NCBI RefSeq assembly: GCF_018612875.1
Contig: NZ_JAGGRI010000002.1
Coordinates: 62,001-126,000 of the forward strand
Direction: 5' to 3'
DNA length: 64,000 bases
Origin: Lysobacter sp. ISL-50
Lineage (GTDB): Bacteria; Pseudomonadota; Gammaproteobacteria; Xanthomonadales; Xanthomonadaceae
Below the pieces are notes generated by a model. It worked only from the letters and a program-made list of their open reading frames with translations, was not told the DNA's origin and did not search any database. Position numbers and translations under genes: made by a program. The first letter of the stretch is position 1; each line of letters starts with the position of its first letter. Of this stretch, positions 35,438 to 44,545 are shown one piece after another.

Positions 35438-36727
35438 ATGGATGGAAAGCGTTCGGCCGCGGCCGGCCTGTTCGGTTTGTATCTGATCTTTTCGCCGCAC
35501 GCGCCGCTGCACGCCGCCGCGCCGCCAGCCGCCGTGCTACACGATGCGGCGACACCCGCGCCGGCGCTGCCGCCGCCACCGGCATCGGTGCTGCGCAAGC
35601 CCCAGGACAGCGACTCCGCCGAGCAGATTTTTCGCGCGGCGGAGGAAAAGCGTGTTTGGCTGGAAGCATTGCATCAGGCGATGAAACAGCAGGAGGCGGC
35701 GAGCAAAGCAGCGCAACTGGCCGCGCAACAGGAAGAGCAGCGCAAGCTTCTGGACCCTGCGCAGACTCGGGTGGCGCTTAGTGGCTCCGAGCAGCAAGTG
35801 CGCGATGCGCTCGACTTTCAAGGGCGCGCCTTCGTCAAACAAGGGCGGGTGCACGATGCGGCCCGGGCCTATGGCGACTACATCTCGCGCAGCCGGCGCA
35901 CGCCCAGCGGCCTGTGGATGAGTGGAGTGTTCTATACCGGCGTTCGTGCCGGCCTGCTCGCCGGCGTTCCCGAGGATGCGCAAGCGCGTCGATGGGAATG
36001 GTTGGAGGAGGAGACTCTGCGCTGGGCACGCGAGGAACCCGATTCGCCGCTGCCGCGCCTGATGCACGCCGAAGTTCTGTATGCGCACGCCTGGGAAATC
36101 CGGGGCACGCGCTATGCGCAAAACACCCCTCAGCACGTGTGGAAGCCCTTCCATGCGATGCTCGCGCGGGCGCTGAAGTATCTGGACGAAGAGCGCGCCA
36201 TCGCCGCGCGCGCGCCCGAGTACTACAGCCTGAGCCTGCGGGCGATGCGCGGCAGCGAAAACGGCGGCGATCCGGCAGCGAGCTTCAACCAGGGCCAACG
36301 CGCGTTCCCGGGGTACTACCCGATGTATTTCGAGATGCTGCAGACACTGCTGCCGAAATGGGGCGGCAGCGTCGAGCATATGGACGCTTTCGCCGAAGCC
36401 GCGGTGCACGCTACGCGCAAGACCGAAGGCGAAAGCATGTACGCGCGAATCTATTGGGTAGCGGCCCAAGGGCCTTACCGCTTCAATTTGTTCGACGCCA
36501 CTTCCGTGCGCTGGGGGCGGATGAAGCAGGGGTTCGAGGATGTAATGAAGCGCTATCCCGACCAGTGGAATCTGCAGAACTACGCGCGCTTCGCCTGCGA
36601 CGCGCGGGATCGCGACAAGTTGGCCGAGTTGCTGGCCAAGGTTCAGATGCCGCCGATCATGGAAGCCTGGAGCAATCCACAACTGTTCGAGAAGTGCGGC
36701 CAGATGGCTGGACGGGTCAGTCTGTAG
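35438..36727 (+). CDS. DUF4034-like exported protein
   Basis: A 429-residue protein with an N-terminal signal peptide (to about residue 27, AAGLFGLYLIFSPHAPLHA), a Pro-rich segment and a Gln/Lys-rich coiled-coil stretch near 80-105. The remainder is helical, with SGLWMSGVFYTGVRAG, WKPFHAMLARALKYLDEERA and FPGYYPMYFEMLQTLLPKWGGS, which resemble the DUF4034 family. Function unknown. AAGGGA upstream serves as ribosome site. Confidence 0.65.
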   Translation: MDGKRSAAAGLFGLYLIFSPHAPLHAAAPPAAVLHDAATPAPALPPPPASVLRKPQDSDSAEQIFRAAEEKRVWLEALHQAMKQQEAASKAAQLAAQQEEQRKLLDPAQTRVALSGSEQQVRDALDFQGRAFVKQGRVHDAARAYGDYISRSRRTPSGLWMSGVFYTGVRAGLLAGVPEDAQARRWEWLEEETLRWAREEPDSPLPRLMHAEVLYAHAWEIRGTRYAQNTPQHVWKPFHAMLARALKYLDEERAIAARAPEYYSLSLRAMRGSENGGDPAASFNQGQRAFPGYYPMYFEMLQTLLPKWGGSVEHMDAFAEAAVHATRKTEGESMYARIYWVAAQGPYRFNLFDATSVRWGRMKQGFEDVMKRYPDQWNLQNYARFACDARDRDKLAELLAKVQMPPIMEAWSNPQLFEKCGQMAGRVSL

Positions 36728-36799
36728 CCGGATTCGGGCGGAAGGTTTTCTCGCCCGACGCCCCTGGTTCGGCCTGCGGGGTGCGCAGACCCGCCGCAG

Positions 36800-37723
36800 T
36801 CAGAGCTGCCCCGGCTCCGGCGCCCCATCGCAATGCACGAACGTCACCGGCACGCCGTGCGCGCCCAGTACCGCGGCGATCTGCTTCAGGCGCGCTTCGA
36901 AGTGCTGATAGCGGCGGTTGAGTTTCTCGCGGCATTCCTCGGTGTCGCACGGGGCTTGCGGCGCGTAGCGCTCGTGCCAGGCGGCCGGCGAGAACAGGGC
37001 GATGCGGGCTTCGCCGTCGGCGTAGTGCACCAGCGGCTCGGGCGGGGCGTCGAGCCATTGTTCGCCTTCGGGCTGCAGCAGCGCGGTTTCCAGCAGCGGC
37101 CACAGCGGGCCCAGGCCGGCGTGGTCGTACTGCATGGCCATCATCGCGGCCAGGTCGTGCACGGTCAGATAGCGCGCGTGCTCGACCTGCAGGCCGAAGG
37201 CCTCCTGCGCGGCCAGGGCGGTGTCGGCGCCGGCCATGCCGCGTTCGAGCAGGCTGGATTCGAGAATCTCGCCGACCCGGGCGACCAGTTCGGGCGCGCC
37301 GCTGAGCGCGAACGGCACCAGCCGCAGCGGGCCGCCGGCGTAGTCGGGCGAGGGTGTCAGGGTGCCGGGCAAGCGTTCGTCGTGAGCGCCGAAGGCGATG
37401 ACCCGGCCGGCCTGTCCGGCCCCGCGTTCGCGCGGCGCGCGCGCGGCCAGATCGTCGAGTTCGCGGTGCAGCGGCCAGCCCGGGCGCAGCAGTTCGACCG
37501 GATCGTAGTGGGCGCCGACGGTGATCAGGTCCAGCGCCGCGGCGTCCTTGGCGAAGCCGGCCAGGTCGCGGGCGATCTTTTCCGACAGCGTGCCGGCGTC
37601 CTGGCGAGGCAGGGCGCTGCGGTTCACCGCGGCGTCGCCCTTGAGCTCAAGGGCGAGGGCGCCCAGGACGTGCAGGGGGGCGTCGGACGCGCTGTCGGAG
37701 GGGCTGGTGGAGGTCATGGTCAC
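36800..37723 (-). CDS. Conserved hypothetical protein
   Basis: A 307-residue soluble protein without signal peptide or membrane segment that I cannot assign to a family. It looks like a conserved cytoplasmic protein: internal motifs LITVGAHYDPVELLRPGWPLH, GAHDERLPGTL and LVPFALSG, and a C-terminal part with two close Cys in CDTEEC and the end VTFVHCDGAPEPGQL. It is divergent from the thiolase gene with about 110 bp between the starts. No function is proposed. Confidence 0.75.
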   Translation of the reverse strand: MTMTSTSPSDSASDAPLHVLGALALELKGDAAVNRSALPRQDAGTLSEKIARDLAGFAKDAAALDLITVGAHYDPVELLRPGWPLHRELDDLAARAPRERGAGQAGRVIAFGAHDERLPGTLTPSPDYAGGPLRLVPFALSGAPELVARVGEILESSLLERGMAGADTALAAQEAFGLQVEHARYLTVHDLAAMMAMQYDHAGLGPLWPLLETALLQPEGEQWLDAPPEPLVHYADGEARIALFSPAAWHERYAPQAPCDTEECREKLNRRYQHFEARLKQIAAVLGAHGVPVTFVHCDGAPEPGQL

Positions 37724-37832
37724 CGAGGATACGCTGGCGTTTGGTAGAGCGCGTGTGCGGCGCTACACTGAGCCCCATTATGCCCGCTCCGCCGCGACGG
37801 GCCCTGTGCGAGAACCTCAAGAGGGATTGCCG

Positions 37833-39110
37833 ATGCGCCAAAACCGTCCCGTCGCCGTGCTCGGTGGCGTGCGTATTCCCTTCTGCCGGCAGAACACCGC
37901 TTATGCGGACGTCGGCAATCTGGGCATGTCGGTGCGCACGCTGGGGGCGCTGGTCGAGAAGTTCGGCCTGCACGGCCAGCAGCTCGGCGAAGTGGCGATG
38001 GGCGCGGTGATCAAGCACAGCAGCGACTGGAACCTGGGCCGCGAAGCCGCGTTGTCCTCGGGCCTGTCGCCGCTGACGCCGGGCATCACCCTGCAGCGCG
38101 CCTGCGGCACCTCGCTGGATTCGATCATCACCATCGCGAACAAGATCGCGGTCGGCCAGATCGAGGCCGGCATCGGCGGCGGTTCGGACACCACCTCGGA
38201 CGTGCCGATCGTCTACGGACGCAGCCTGCGCCGACGCCTGCTGCAGGCCGCCCGCGCGCGCACGACCAAGGACAAGATCGCCGCGTTCAAGGGCTTTCAC
38301 TTGCGCGAGCTCAAGCCCGAGTTCCCCGGCGTGGCCGAGCCGCGCACCGGCAAGAGCATGGGCGATCACTGCGAGGACATGGCCAAGCAGTGGAACATCT
38401 CGCGCGATTCGCAGGACGAATGGGCGCTGTCCTCGCACCAGAAACTCGGCGCGGCTTACGAGCGCGGGTTCTTCGACGATCTGGTGGTGAGTTTCCGCGG
38501 CGTCGCGCGCGACAACATCCTGCGCACCGACAGCAGCCTGGAAAAACTGGCGACGCTGAAGCCGGCGTTCGACAAGACTTCCGGCCGCGGCACCCTGACC
38601 GCGGCCAACTCCACGCCGTTGACCGACGGCGCCGCGGCCTGCCTGCTGGCGTCGGAAGAATGGGCGCGGGCGCATAACCACGAAGTGCTGTGCTACCTGC
38701 GCGACGCGCAGGTGGCGGCGGTCGATTTCGTCCACGGCGAAGGCCTGCTGATGGCGCCGACCGTGGCGGTGCCGGAGATGCTCAAGCGCAACGGCCTGAC
38801 CTTGCAGGATTTCGACATCTACGAAATCCACGAAGCTTTCGCCGCGCAGGTGCTGTGCACGCTGCGCGCGTGGGAGAGCGAGGAATACTGCAAGACCCGC
38901 CTGGGCCTGGACGCGCCGCTGGGGCGCATCGATCCGGCCAAGATCAATCCGAACGGTTCCTCGCTGGCGGCGGGCCATCCCTTCGCCGCGACCGGCGCGC
39001 GCATCGTCGCCACCGCGGCGAAGGAATTGCAACAGCGCGGCGGCGGCCGCTGCCTGATCTCGATCTGCACCGCCGGCGGCATGGGCGTGGTGGCGATTCT
39101 GGAGCGTTGA
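37833..39110 (+). CDS. fadI: Acetyl-CoA C-acyltransferase (thiolase), FadI type
   Basis: A 425-residue thiolase. The nucleophilic Cys is in LQRACGTSLDS near 88-98, the His of HEAFAAQ near 332, GHPFAATGAR near 378 and the second Cys in SICTAGGMG near the end. The TAANSTPLTDGAAA segment and overall length fit the FadI branch of beta-oxidation thiolases. No fadJ partner is adjacent here, so the FadI label rests on similarity only; a PhaA/AtoB-like role is possible. AAGAGGGA precedes the ATG. Confidence 0.8.
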   Translation: MRQNRPVAVLGGVRIPFCRQNTAYADVGNLGMSVRTLGALVEKFGLHGQQLGEVAMGAVIKHSSDWNLGREAALSSGLSPLTPGITLQRACGTSLDSIITIANKIAVGQIEAGIGGGSDTTSDVPIVYGRSLRRRLLQAARARTTKDKIAAFKGFHLRELKPEFPGVAEPRTGKSMGDHCEDMAKQWNISRDSQDEWALSSHQKLGAAYERGFFDDLVVSFRGVARDNILRTDSSLEKLATLKPAFDKTSGRGTLTAANSTPLTDGAAACLLASEEWARAHNHEVLCYLRDAQVAAVDFVHGEGLLMAPTVAVPEMLKRNGLTLQDFDIYEIHEAFAAQVLCTLRAWESEEYCKTRLGLDAPLGRIDPAKINPNGSSLAAGHPFAATGARIVATAAKELQQRGGGRCLISICTAGGMGVVAILER

Positions 39111-39172
39111 TCTCGCAAGCCACCCAAGGTGACTTCCTTTGGGGCGTGGGAGAAGGTGTCCGCAGAGCCCGC

Positions 39173-39258
39173 CCCCGCGAAGGCGGGGATGAGGGAGGCG
39201 CCGTGAACGGCAATCTCGCGTGCCCTCACCCCAGCCCTCTCCCGCAAGCGGGAGAGGG
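39173..39258. repeat. Two GC-rich hairpin repeats between convergent genes
   Basis: CCCCGC...GCGGGG (39173-39188) belongs to the same CCCGCGAAGGCGGG repeat type seen in the MITE-like element at 41.6 kb. A second, stronger hairpin (39235-39258) has arms CCCTCTCCCG and CGGGAGAGGG around CAAG. They lie between the convergent thiolase and sulfatase genes and may act as bidirectional terminators; neither has a T-run. Confidence 0.55.
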
Positions 39259-39285
39259 AGTAGATGAGCTGAGGTCGTCGCAGCA

Positions 39286-40740
39286 TCAGCCCCCTGCCGG
39301 TCCTCCGCGGCTCTGCCCCGCGATGTACTCCGGCGGCCAGCCCGGCGGTGTGGTGCCTTTCTCCTTCATCTGTATCGCCAACTCGGCTTCCAGCATCCAC
39401 TGCTGCTCGGCGTAGCCCGGATTGCCGGCCAGATTGATGTTCTGCTGCGGATCGGCCGACAGGTCGTACATCTCCCAATCGCCGCCCTGGCTCTGCGCGC
39501 CGGTGGCGGGCACGTAGATCGCGTACAGCCATTGCGATGAGCGGATCGCGCGGATCACGCTCGGGCCGCCCTGGGTCATGTCGTCGTAGGTGTAGTGGAC
39601 GTAGTCCTGCACCGAATCGCTGCTGCCTTCCAGCACCGTGCTCAGATCGGCGCCGACCAGATCGGGAAATTGCGAACTCACGTTCAGCAGGCTCGCCAAG
39701 GTCGGCAGCAGATCCACCGAACTCGCCAGCGCCTGGGTCTGCGCGCCCTGCGGCCACGCGATCGGGTTGGAGAACAGCAGCGGCACGTGGATCGCTTCGT
39801 CGTAGGCGTTGACGAATTTCTCCACCATGCCGTGCGACAGGCCCAGTTCGCCGTGATCGGCGAAACGCACGATCAGCGTCTGGTTCGTTTGCTCGGTGCT
39901 CATCGCGTTGAGGATCTGCAGGATCTGCGAATCCACGTATTCGACCAGATACGCGTAGAAATCCACGAAGTCCTGCTCGCTGGCGCCGCTGCCGCCGCTC
40001 ATCTTGGCGAAAGTGTAGTTGGCCTGCGCGCGCGGCTTGCTCGACAGGTTTTCGTTTGAATTGGCCGGAATCGGTGCGCCGGTCGCGGTGTAGTCCAAGG
40101 CGTTGTAGAAGGTCGAGGCCTGATTCATGTAGCCCAGGTGCGAGTCGTGCGGGTTCACCAGCGACACCACCAGGCAATACGGCGAGGCCGGCGGATCGGC
40201 CAGGAACGCCAGCGCATCGGCGAGGTAGCGCTGATCGTTGCGATTGGTCGCGGCCGGCGCGGCGTCCAGGGTGCCGCCGCCCAGGTAGGTCGGGCCCAGG
40301 CTCAGTCCGGCGTCTTCCGGGTCCCAGGTCGAAAATCCCCACGGCTGCAGGTCGGCGCTGGTCGAGCCCGGCTCTTCGCCACCGAGCAGATGCCACTTGC
40401 CGATCCAGTAGCAACCGTAGCCGGCGGCGTTCAGCACGCTGGCCAGATTCGGGAACTTGGACGGCGCCGGCAGCGGTTGCCCGCCGGTCTGGGTGCAGCC
40501 GGTGACGATGGGGTATTGGCTGGTCAGGAAAGTCGCGCGGCTGGGCGAACACATGCACGCGCCGGTGAAGGCGTTGGCGAAGTCCAGGCCTTGCCCGGCC
40601 AGTTTCTGCATCGCCGGCATCGCCGCGGCCAGGGTCGGCTGGTAGGACGCCGGCCATTGCGCGAGGCTGCGCTGCTGGTCGGTGATGATCAGCAGCAGGT
40701 TGGGCCGGTTACCGTCGGCGAACAGATCGCTCAGGGCCAT
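39286..40740 (-). CDS. Sulfatase-family hydrolase
   Basis: A 484-residue type I sulfatase. PNLLLIITDQQ supplies metal-binding Asp residues near the N-terminus, Cys64 in CSPSR is the formylglycine precursor with the required C-x-P-x-R spacing, GKWHL follows near 115, and NPHDSH and FADHGELG complete the metal site. No signal peptide is present, so it appears cytoplasmic unless exported otherwise. The substrate is unknown. GGAG lies seven bases before the ATG. Confidence 0.85.
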   Translation of the reverse strand: MALSDLFADGNRPNLLLIITDQQRSLAQWPASYQPTLAAAMPAMQKLAGQGLDFANAFTGACMCSPSRATFLTSQYPIVTGCTQTGGQPLPAPSKFPNLASVLNAAGYGCYWIGKWHLLGGEEPGSTSADLQPWGFSTWDPEDAGLSLGPTYLGGGTLDAAPAATNRNDQRYLADALAFLADPPASPYCLVVSLVNPHDSHLGYMNQASTFYNALDYTATGAPIPANSNENLSSKPRAQANYTFAKMSGGSGASEQDFVDFYAYLVEYVDSQILQILNAMSTEQTNQTLIVRFADHGELGLSHGMVEKFVNAYDEAIHVPLLFSNPIAWPQGAQTQALASSVDLLPTLASLLNVSSQFPDLVGADLSTVLEGSSDSVQDYVHYTYDDMTQGGPSVIRAIRSSQWLYAIYVPATGAQSQGGDWEMYDLSADPQQNINLAGNPGYAEQQWMLEAELAIQMKEKGTTPPGWPPEYIAGQSRGGPAGG

Positions 40741-40861
40741 GATGTCGCTCCGTGGGAATGCAGTTACGAACGCGAAGCGGGCGACGGGGAGGACTGCGAT
40801 CGCATCGCGTCGGCGCCGGGCTTGAGGCAATATGTGCGCTCCGTCACGACAAGGATCTGTC

Positions 40862-41596
40862 ATGCGCCGCCTGACCGCGTTCGCCTTCACCCTCGCCCTG
40901 AGCCTGTCGCCGCTGGCGGCCCCGGCGATGACCTTCATGGATGTCCAGGTGACCTGCCCGATCGACGGCAAGCCCTTCCCCGCGCGGGTGATGGGTTCGG
41001 GCACCTCCTTCGGCATGTATTTCGACCACCAGCGCTTCGGCGCGATCGCCTCGCCGGCGCCGTTGCCGGCGTGTCCGGGCAGCGGTTTCATCGTCGACGA
41101 CAACGCGCGCAAGTACAGCCAGAGCGAACTGACCCGACTGCGCGCGTTCGTCGAATCGGCCGACTACCGCGGCTGGGTCGCCAACGACACGCCGTATTAC
41201 CGGCTGGCCAAGCAGATGGCGTTCCTGGGCGAGCCCGAGGATGAGATCGCCGGCGTGGTGCTGGCCGCGACCTGGGAAGCCGGCCCGCGTTATTCGCGCT
41301 ACGCCGCCGAAGCGCTGGCGCTGTGGCAGCGCCGCGCCTTGCGCGATGCCGGCCGGCAGGACGCCTACGCCGCGCGCATGCTGGTCGGCGAACTGCAGCG
41401 CCGGCTCGGCCGTTTCGACGAGGCCCGGGCGACCTTCGACGGTTTGCGCGCCGATCGCGCGTTTCCCGGCAAGCAGGACGATGCGGAAACTGCGGCGTAC
41501 ATGCGCAAGGTGGTCGATGCGCAGTTGCAGTTGATCCGGGCGCGCAGCACGGCGCATGCGCGTCTGGATGAGGATGGCGAGATCGTGGATTTCTGA
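40862..41596 (+). CDS. Hypothetical exported protein
   Basis: A 244-residue protein with a clear signal peptide (MRRLTAFAFTLALSLSPLAAPA). The mature start MTFMDVQVTCPIDGKPFPARV has a single-domain look with Cys residues (TCPIDG, PACPGSG) reminiscent of DUF2225-type proteins; the C-terminal half is helical (LWQRRALRDAG, MLVGELQRRLGRFDEARATFDGL) and TPR-like. Function unknown. Followed 6 bp later by the inverted-repeat element. Confidence 0.7.
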   Translation: MRRLTAFAFTLALSLSPLAAPAMTFMDVQVTCPIDGKPFPARVMGSGTSFGMYFDHQRFGAIASPAPLPACPGSGFIVDDNARKYSQSELTRLRAFVESADYRGWVANDTPYYRLAKQMAFLGEPEDEIAGVVLAATWEAGPRYSRYAAEALALWQRRALRDAGRQDAYAARMLVGELQRRLGRFDEARATFDGLRADRAFPGKQDDAETAAYMRKVVDAQLQLIRARSTAHARLDEDGEIVDF

Positions 41597-41602
41597 GGGC
41601 TC

Positions 41603-41804
41603 TTCAAAGTCTCTGGAAAACAGAGGTGTCATTCCCGCGAAGGCGGGCTCCGCTTTCTTCAGCGGAGCCGACATCCAGGGCCTTTCGTGCGAGAACGTTT
41701 GAAGTCGCTGGATGTTCAGCTCCGCTGAAGTAAAGCGGAGCCCGCCTTCGCGGGAATGACGAGCAAGAAGGCGGATGCTCGAAACCCGATGCAAAGACTT
41801 TGAA
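41603..41804. mobile_element. MITE-like inverted-repeat element, 202 bp
   Basis: The outer ends TTCAAAGTCT (41603-41612) and AGACTTTGAA (41795-41804) are perfect 10-bp inverted repeats. Inside, arms at 41628-41678 and 41708-41760 are nearly perfect inverse copies (GTCATTCCCGCGAAGGCGGG ... CCCGCCTTCGCGGGAATGAC, with nested GCTCCGCTTT/AAAGCGGAGC). The whole could fold into one long hairpin. No coding capacity and no clear target-site duplication. Confidence 0.7.
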
Positions 41805-42529
41805 TAAGCGTTGAGGCTCTGCGTCGTCGTCGCCACCGCGTTCAAGCCAGACCGTGCGCCGTCTGACGTTGCGGTTCGTGTATCGCCACATCCGGCAAGG
41901 TTTGCAGCGGCGCGTGATCGCCGCGGCGTCCACGCATCGGGATGGATGCCGGCGCGGTCGAAGGCGCGGTCGTGCGCCTGTTGGAGATCGCGCGCCGGCA
42001 GATTCAAGGCGCGTTCGGGGCGGCCGCGCGCCAGTGCGAACGTCGCAGCTGCAGATCGCGGCCGATCAGATCGACGCTGAAGCTCGTTCAATCCCATCAT
42101 GCGGTCGCCTTCCATGGTGTTGCGTCGTTGCCGGTGTCGCGTGAGTGCCGATCCAACCGGGCGCGAGTCCTGCGCGCGGATGCGGTGCCGGCCGTTGCGC
42201 GGCGTCTCGGCGCGTCGGCGCGGGTTTCGTGCGCTGCGCTCAGTGAGGAAACGGCTGCTTCCGGCACGATCGTCGCGGTGAGCGAAGGCCTTCGCCGCAT
42301 CGCGACGATCGACCCGATACCCGACCGCCATAGCGATCCATCGCATCGCACTCCCCCCGCATTCACAAAAACCGGGACGCCAATCTGTGACCCCCATTGC
42401 CCGGGTTCATCAACTAGCCGCGTCGGCACGGTTGTTGTGCCTCCATTCGCGGTGGTACGGTCGATTCGCTGCAAACCATACGCAAACGTATCCATTCGTG
42501 CGGGACAGTCCTTGGGAGGGGACGAACTC
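41805..42529. other. Intergenic region upstream of the alpha/beta hydrolase gene
   Basis: About 725 bp without a supported gene. Open frames on both strands give no recognisable protein sequence and lack ribosome sites. The last 80 bp probably contain the hydrolase promoter. The region may be a decayed gene; I could not identify one. Confidence 0.5.
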
Positions 42530-44110
42530 ATGCGCAAGATCAGTTCGTGGTCGATGTCGTGTCTGTTGTTGTGCGTGACCGCCGCGCCGGCGTTCGCGGG
42601 CGGATTCACCGGCAGTTACCAGCGCATTCCCGGCTGGGACGGCGCTGAAATGGGCGCCTTCGTGATGGTGCCCAAGGACCAGGGCGCCGGTCCGTTCCCG
42701 CTGCTGGTGATGCCGGCCAGTTGGGGCGCGCCGAATCTGGAATACGTCGGCCGCGGCACCGCGCTCGCCGGCAAGGGCTATGTGGTCGTCAGCTACACCT
42801 CGCGCGGGTTCTACGACTCGGCCGGGCAGATCGACATCGCCGGGCCGGGCACGGTCGAGGACGTCAGCTCGGTCATCGACTGGGCGCTGGCGCATACGCC
42901 GTCGGACCCGGGCAAGATCGGCGCCAGCGGCATTTCCTACGGCGCCGGCATCAGCCTGCTGGCGGCCGAGCGCGATCCGCGCATCAAGGCGGTCGCCGCG
43001 CTCAGCGGCTGGGCCGATCTGGAGGCTTCGCTGTACGCCAACCGCACCGTCAGCCAACAGGGCACGGCCCTGCTGGTGGTGGCCGGCGCGTTGACCGGGC
43101 GGCCGGGACCGGAGTTGGCCGGCGCGACCGCGCGCATCGCCCTCGGCGACTTCGACGGCGCCGTCGCCGGCCTGTTGCCGGTCGTGCCGCAGCGCAGCCC
43201 GGCCACCGAGGCGGCCGCGCTCAACCGCAACGGCACCGCGGTGCTGCTGGCCAACGCCTTCAACGACAGCCTGTTTCCGCCGGGCCAGTACATCGATTTC
43301 TACAACGGCCTCAGCGGTCCCAAGCAGCTGCTTTTCAGCCATGGCGATCACGCCACGGTCGAAGCGCCGGGCGCGCTGGGCCTGCCCAACGAGATCTACG
43401 ACGCGGCCGGACGCTGGTTCGATCGCTACCTCAAGGGCGCGGCCAACGGGGTCGAACGCGAACCGGCGGTGCGGCTGAAATCGCAGGACGGCGACTGGCG
43501 CGGCTACGCCGACTGGAACGCGGTCCAGCGCGGCGCGACGGTGTTCGCACTGAGCCGGCCCAGCGGCCTGCTCGCGCCGACCGGCGACCTGCAGAGCGCG
43601 CCGAGCACCGGTTGGAACCACACCATCCTGACCGGCCTGCCGACCCTGGCCGATTCCGGCCTGGCCTTCATCAGCGGCTTCCTGCAATCGGTGCAGGTCG
43701 CGCCGCAGGCATCGATTCCGCTGGTCGCGCGCGCCGGCGCCGGCGTCTGGCAGACGCCGATCTACTGGACCGGCAAACAGCTCAGCGGCATGCCGCAGCT
43801 GCATGTCACGGTCACCCCGAGCCAGAGCGAGGTCACCTTGTTTGCGTATCTGTACAGCGTGGACCTGCTCGGCAACGGCTCGCTGCTGAGCCACAAACCG
43901 TACTCGCTGCGCGGCGCCCGCCCCGGAGTCGCCCAGAGCGTGGATCTGCGCTTGGAAGCGACCAGTTGGGATATTCCGGCCGGACGCCGGTTGGTGCTGG
44001 TGGTCGATACCACCGATCCGCGTTACACCAGCGCCAGCACGATCGGCGGCACGGTGAGCTTCAGCTCGCCGGCGTCCAATCCTTCGACGTTGACGGTGCC
44101 GTTGCGTTGA
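42530..44110 (+). CDS. Exported alpha/beta hydrolase, CocE/X-Pro dipeptidyl-peptidase-like
   Basis: A 526-residue protein with a signal peptide (to about residue 23, CLLLCVTAAPAFA). The hydrolase core shows LVMPASWGAPN, SYTSRGFYDSAGQIDIAG, the nucleophile Ser in GASGISYGAG near 127, ANAFNDSLFPP and the His in FSHGDHATVEA. The C-terminal 180 residues form a jelly-roll-like domain as in PepX_C (VTLFAYLYSVD, GRRLVLVVDTTDPRY). It may be an exported peptidase or esterase. GGGAGGGG precedes the ATG. A hairpin terminator follows. Confidence 0.8.
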   Translation: MRKISSWSMSCLLLCVTAAPAFAGGFTGSYQRIPGWDGAEMGAFVMVPKDQGAGPFPLLVMPASWGAPNLEYVGRGTALAGKGYVVVSYTSRGFYDSAGQIDIAGPGTVEDVSSVIDWALAHTPSDPGKIGASGISYGAGISLLAAERDPRIKAVAALSGWADLEASLYANRTVSQQGTALLVVAGALTGRPGPELAGATARIALGDFDGAVAGLLPVVPQRSPATEAAALNRNGTAVLLANAFNDSLFPPGQYIDFYNGLSGPKQLLFSHGDHATVEAPGALGLPNEIYDAAGRWFDRYLKGAANGVEREPAVRLKSQDGDWRGYADWNAVQRGATVFALSRPSGLLAPTGDLQSAPSTGWNHTILTGLPTLADSGLAFISGFLQSVQVAPQASIPLVARAGAGVWQTPIYWTGKQLSGMPQLHVTVTPSQSEVTLFAYLYSVDLLGNGSLLSHKPYSLRGARPGVAQSVDLRLEATSWDIPAGRRLVLVVDTTDPRYTSASTIGGTVSFSSPASNPSTLTVPLR

Positions 44111-44136
44111 GTCCGGTTCTTCCGCGATGCGAATAA

Positions 44137-44487
44137 CGACGGCGCCCGAGGGGCGCCGTCTTCGTCGGCAGTCCCGATCCGCTGAGCGGGGCCGAATTCC
44201 GTTTCATCAGGACCGAGCTGGAGTTGTCGCAAAAGATGCTCGGCCAATTGCTGGGCTGCAACGAGCAAGCGGTGGCGCGTTGGGAAAAGGGGCGCTCCAA
44301 GGTGGATGCGCCGGCCGAGCGTTTGCTGCGCTTGTTCTACAAGCAGGCCAAGCTGGGCGAAAAGAAACTGGCGGTTGCGCTCGAGTCGCTGCAGGAACTC
44401 GAATCCACGCCGCCCGCGCCGAGAAAATTCGTGGCGAGCGAAAAAGACGCCAGCTGGAGCGCCCGTTCGGAACGGATACGGGCCTGA
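44137..44487 (+). pseudogene. 5'-truncated Xre/MqsA-type helix-turn-helix gene
   Basis: The frame from 44137 reads through GAEFRFIRTELELSQKMLGQLLGCNEQAVARWEKGRSK and on to a C-terminal tail of about 45 residues. This is the DNA-binding half of MqsA/YgiT-like regulators, which normally carry about 60 residues (often a zinc ribbon) in front. Here a stop codon lies at 44134 and the preceding sequence is the terminator hairpin. The only possible start after the conserved FRFIRTELE segment is TTG at 44224, which would remove the first helix. It is probably a headless remnant, though a TTG-initiated 87-residue protein cannot be excluded. Confidence 0.55.
44138..44160 (+). terminator. Hairpin terminator of the hydrolase gene
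   Basis: A perfect 10-bp stem GACGGCGCCC / GGGCGCCGTC with a GAG loop begins 28 bp after the hydrolase stop and is followed by TTCGTC. The T-run is weak but the stem is very stable. Confidence 0.7.
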
Positions 44488-44508
44488 TCCGGCGGTCTTC
44501 GAACGCAG

Positions 44509-44535
44509 GCCCCGTATCGCGACGGGGCTTTTCTT
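44509..44535 (+). terminator. Rho-independent terminator after the Xre-like gene
   Basis: GCCCCGT, a 6-base loop, ACGGGGC, then TTTTCTT: a classical intrinsic terminator in the plus direction, located between the Xre remnant and the convergent hemY gene. Confidence 0.85.
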
Positions 44536-44545
44536 GCGCGGTGGA

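Noticed and set aside
41805-42529. Several open frames of 60-170 codons in the 725-bp gap
   Set aside because: No ribosome sites, no conserved motifs and Arg/Ser/Ala-rich composition on both strands.
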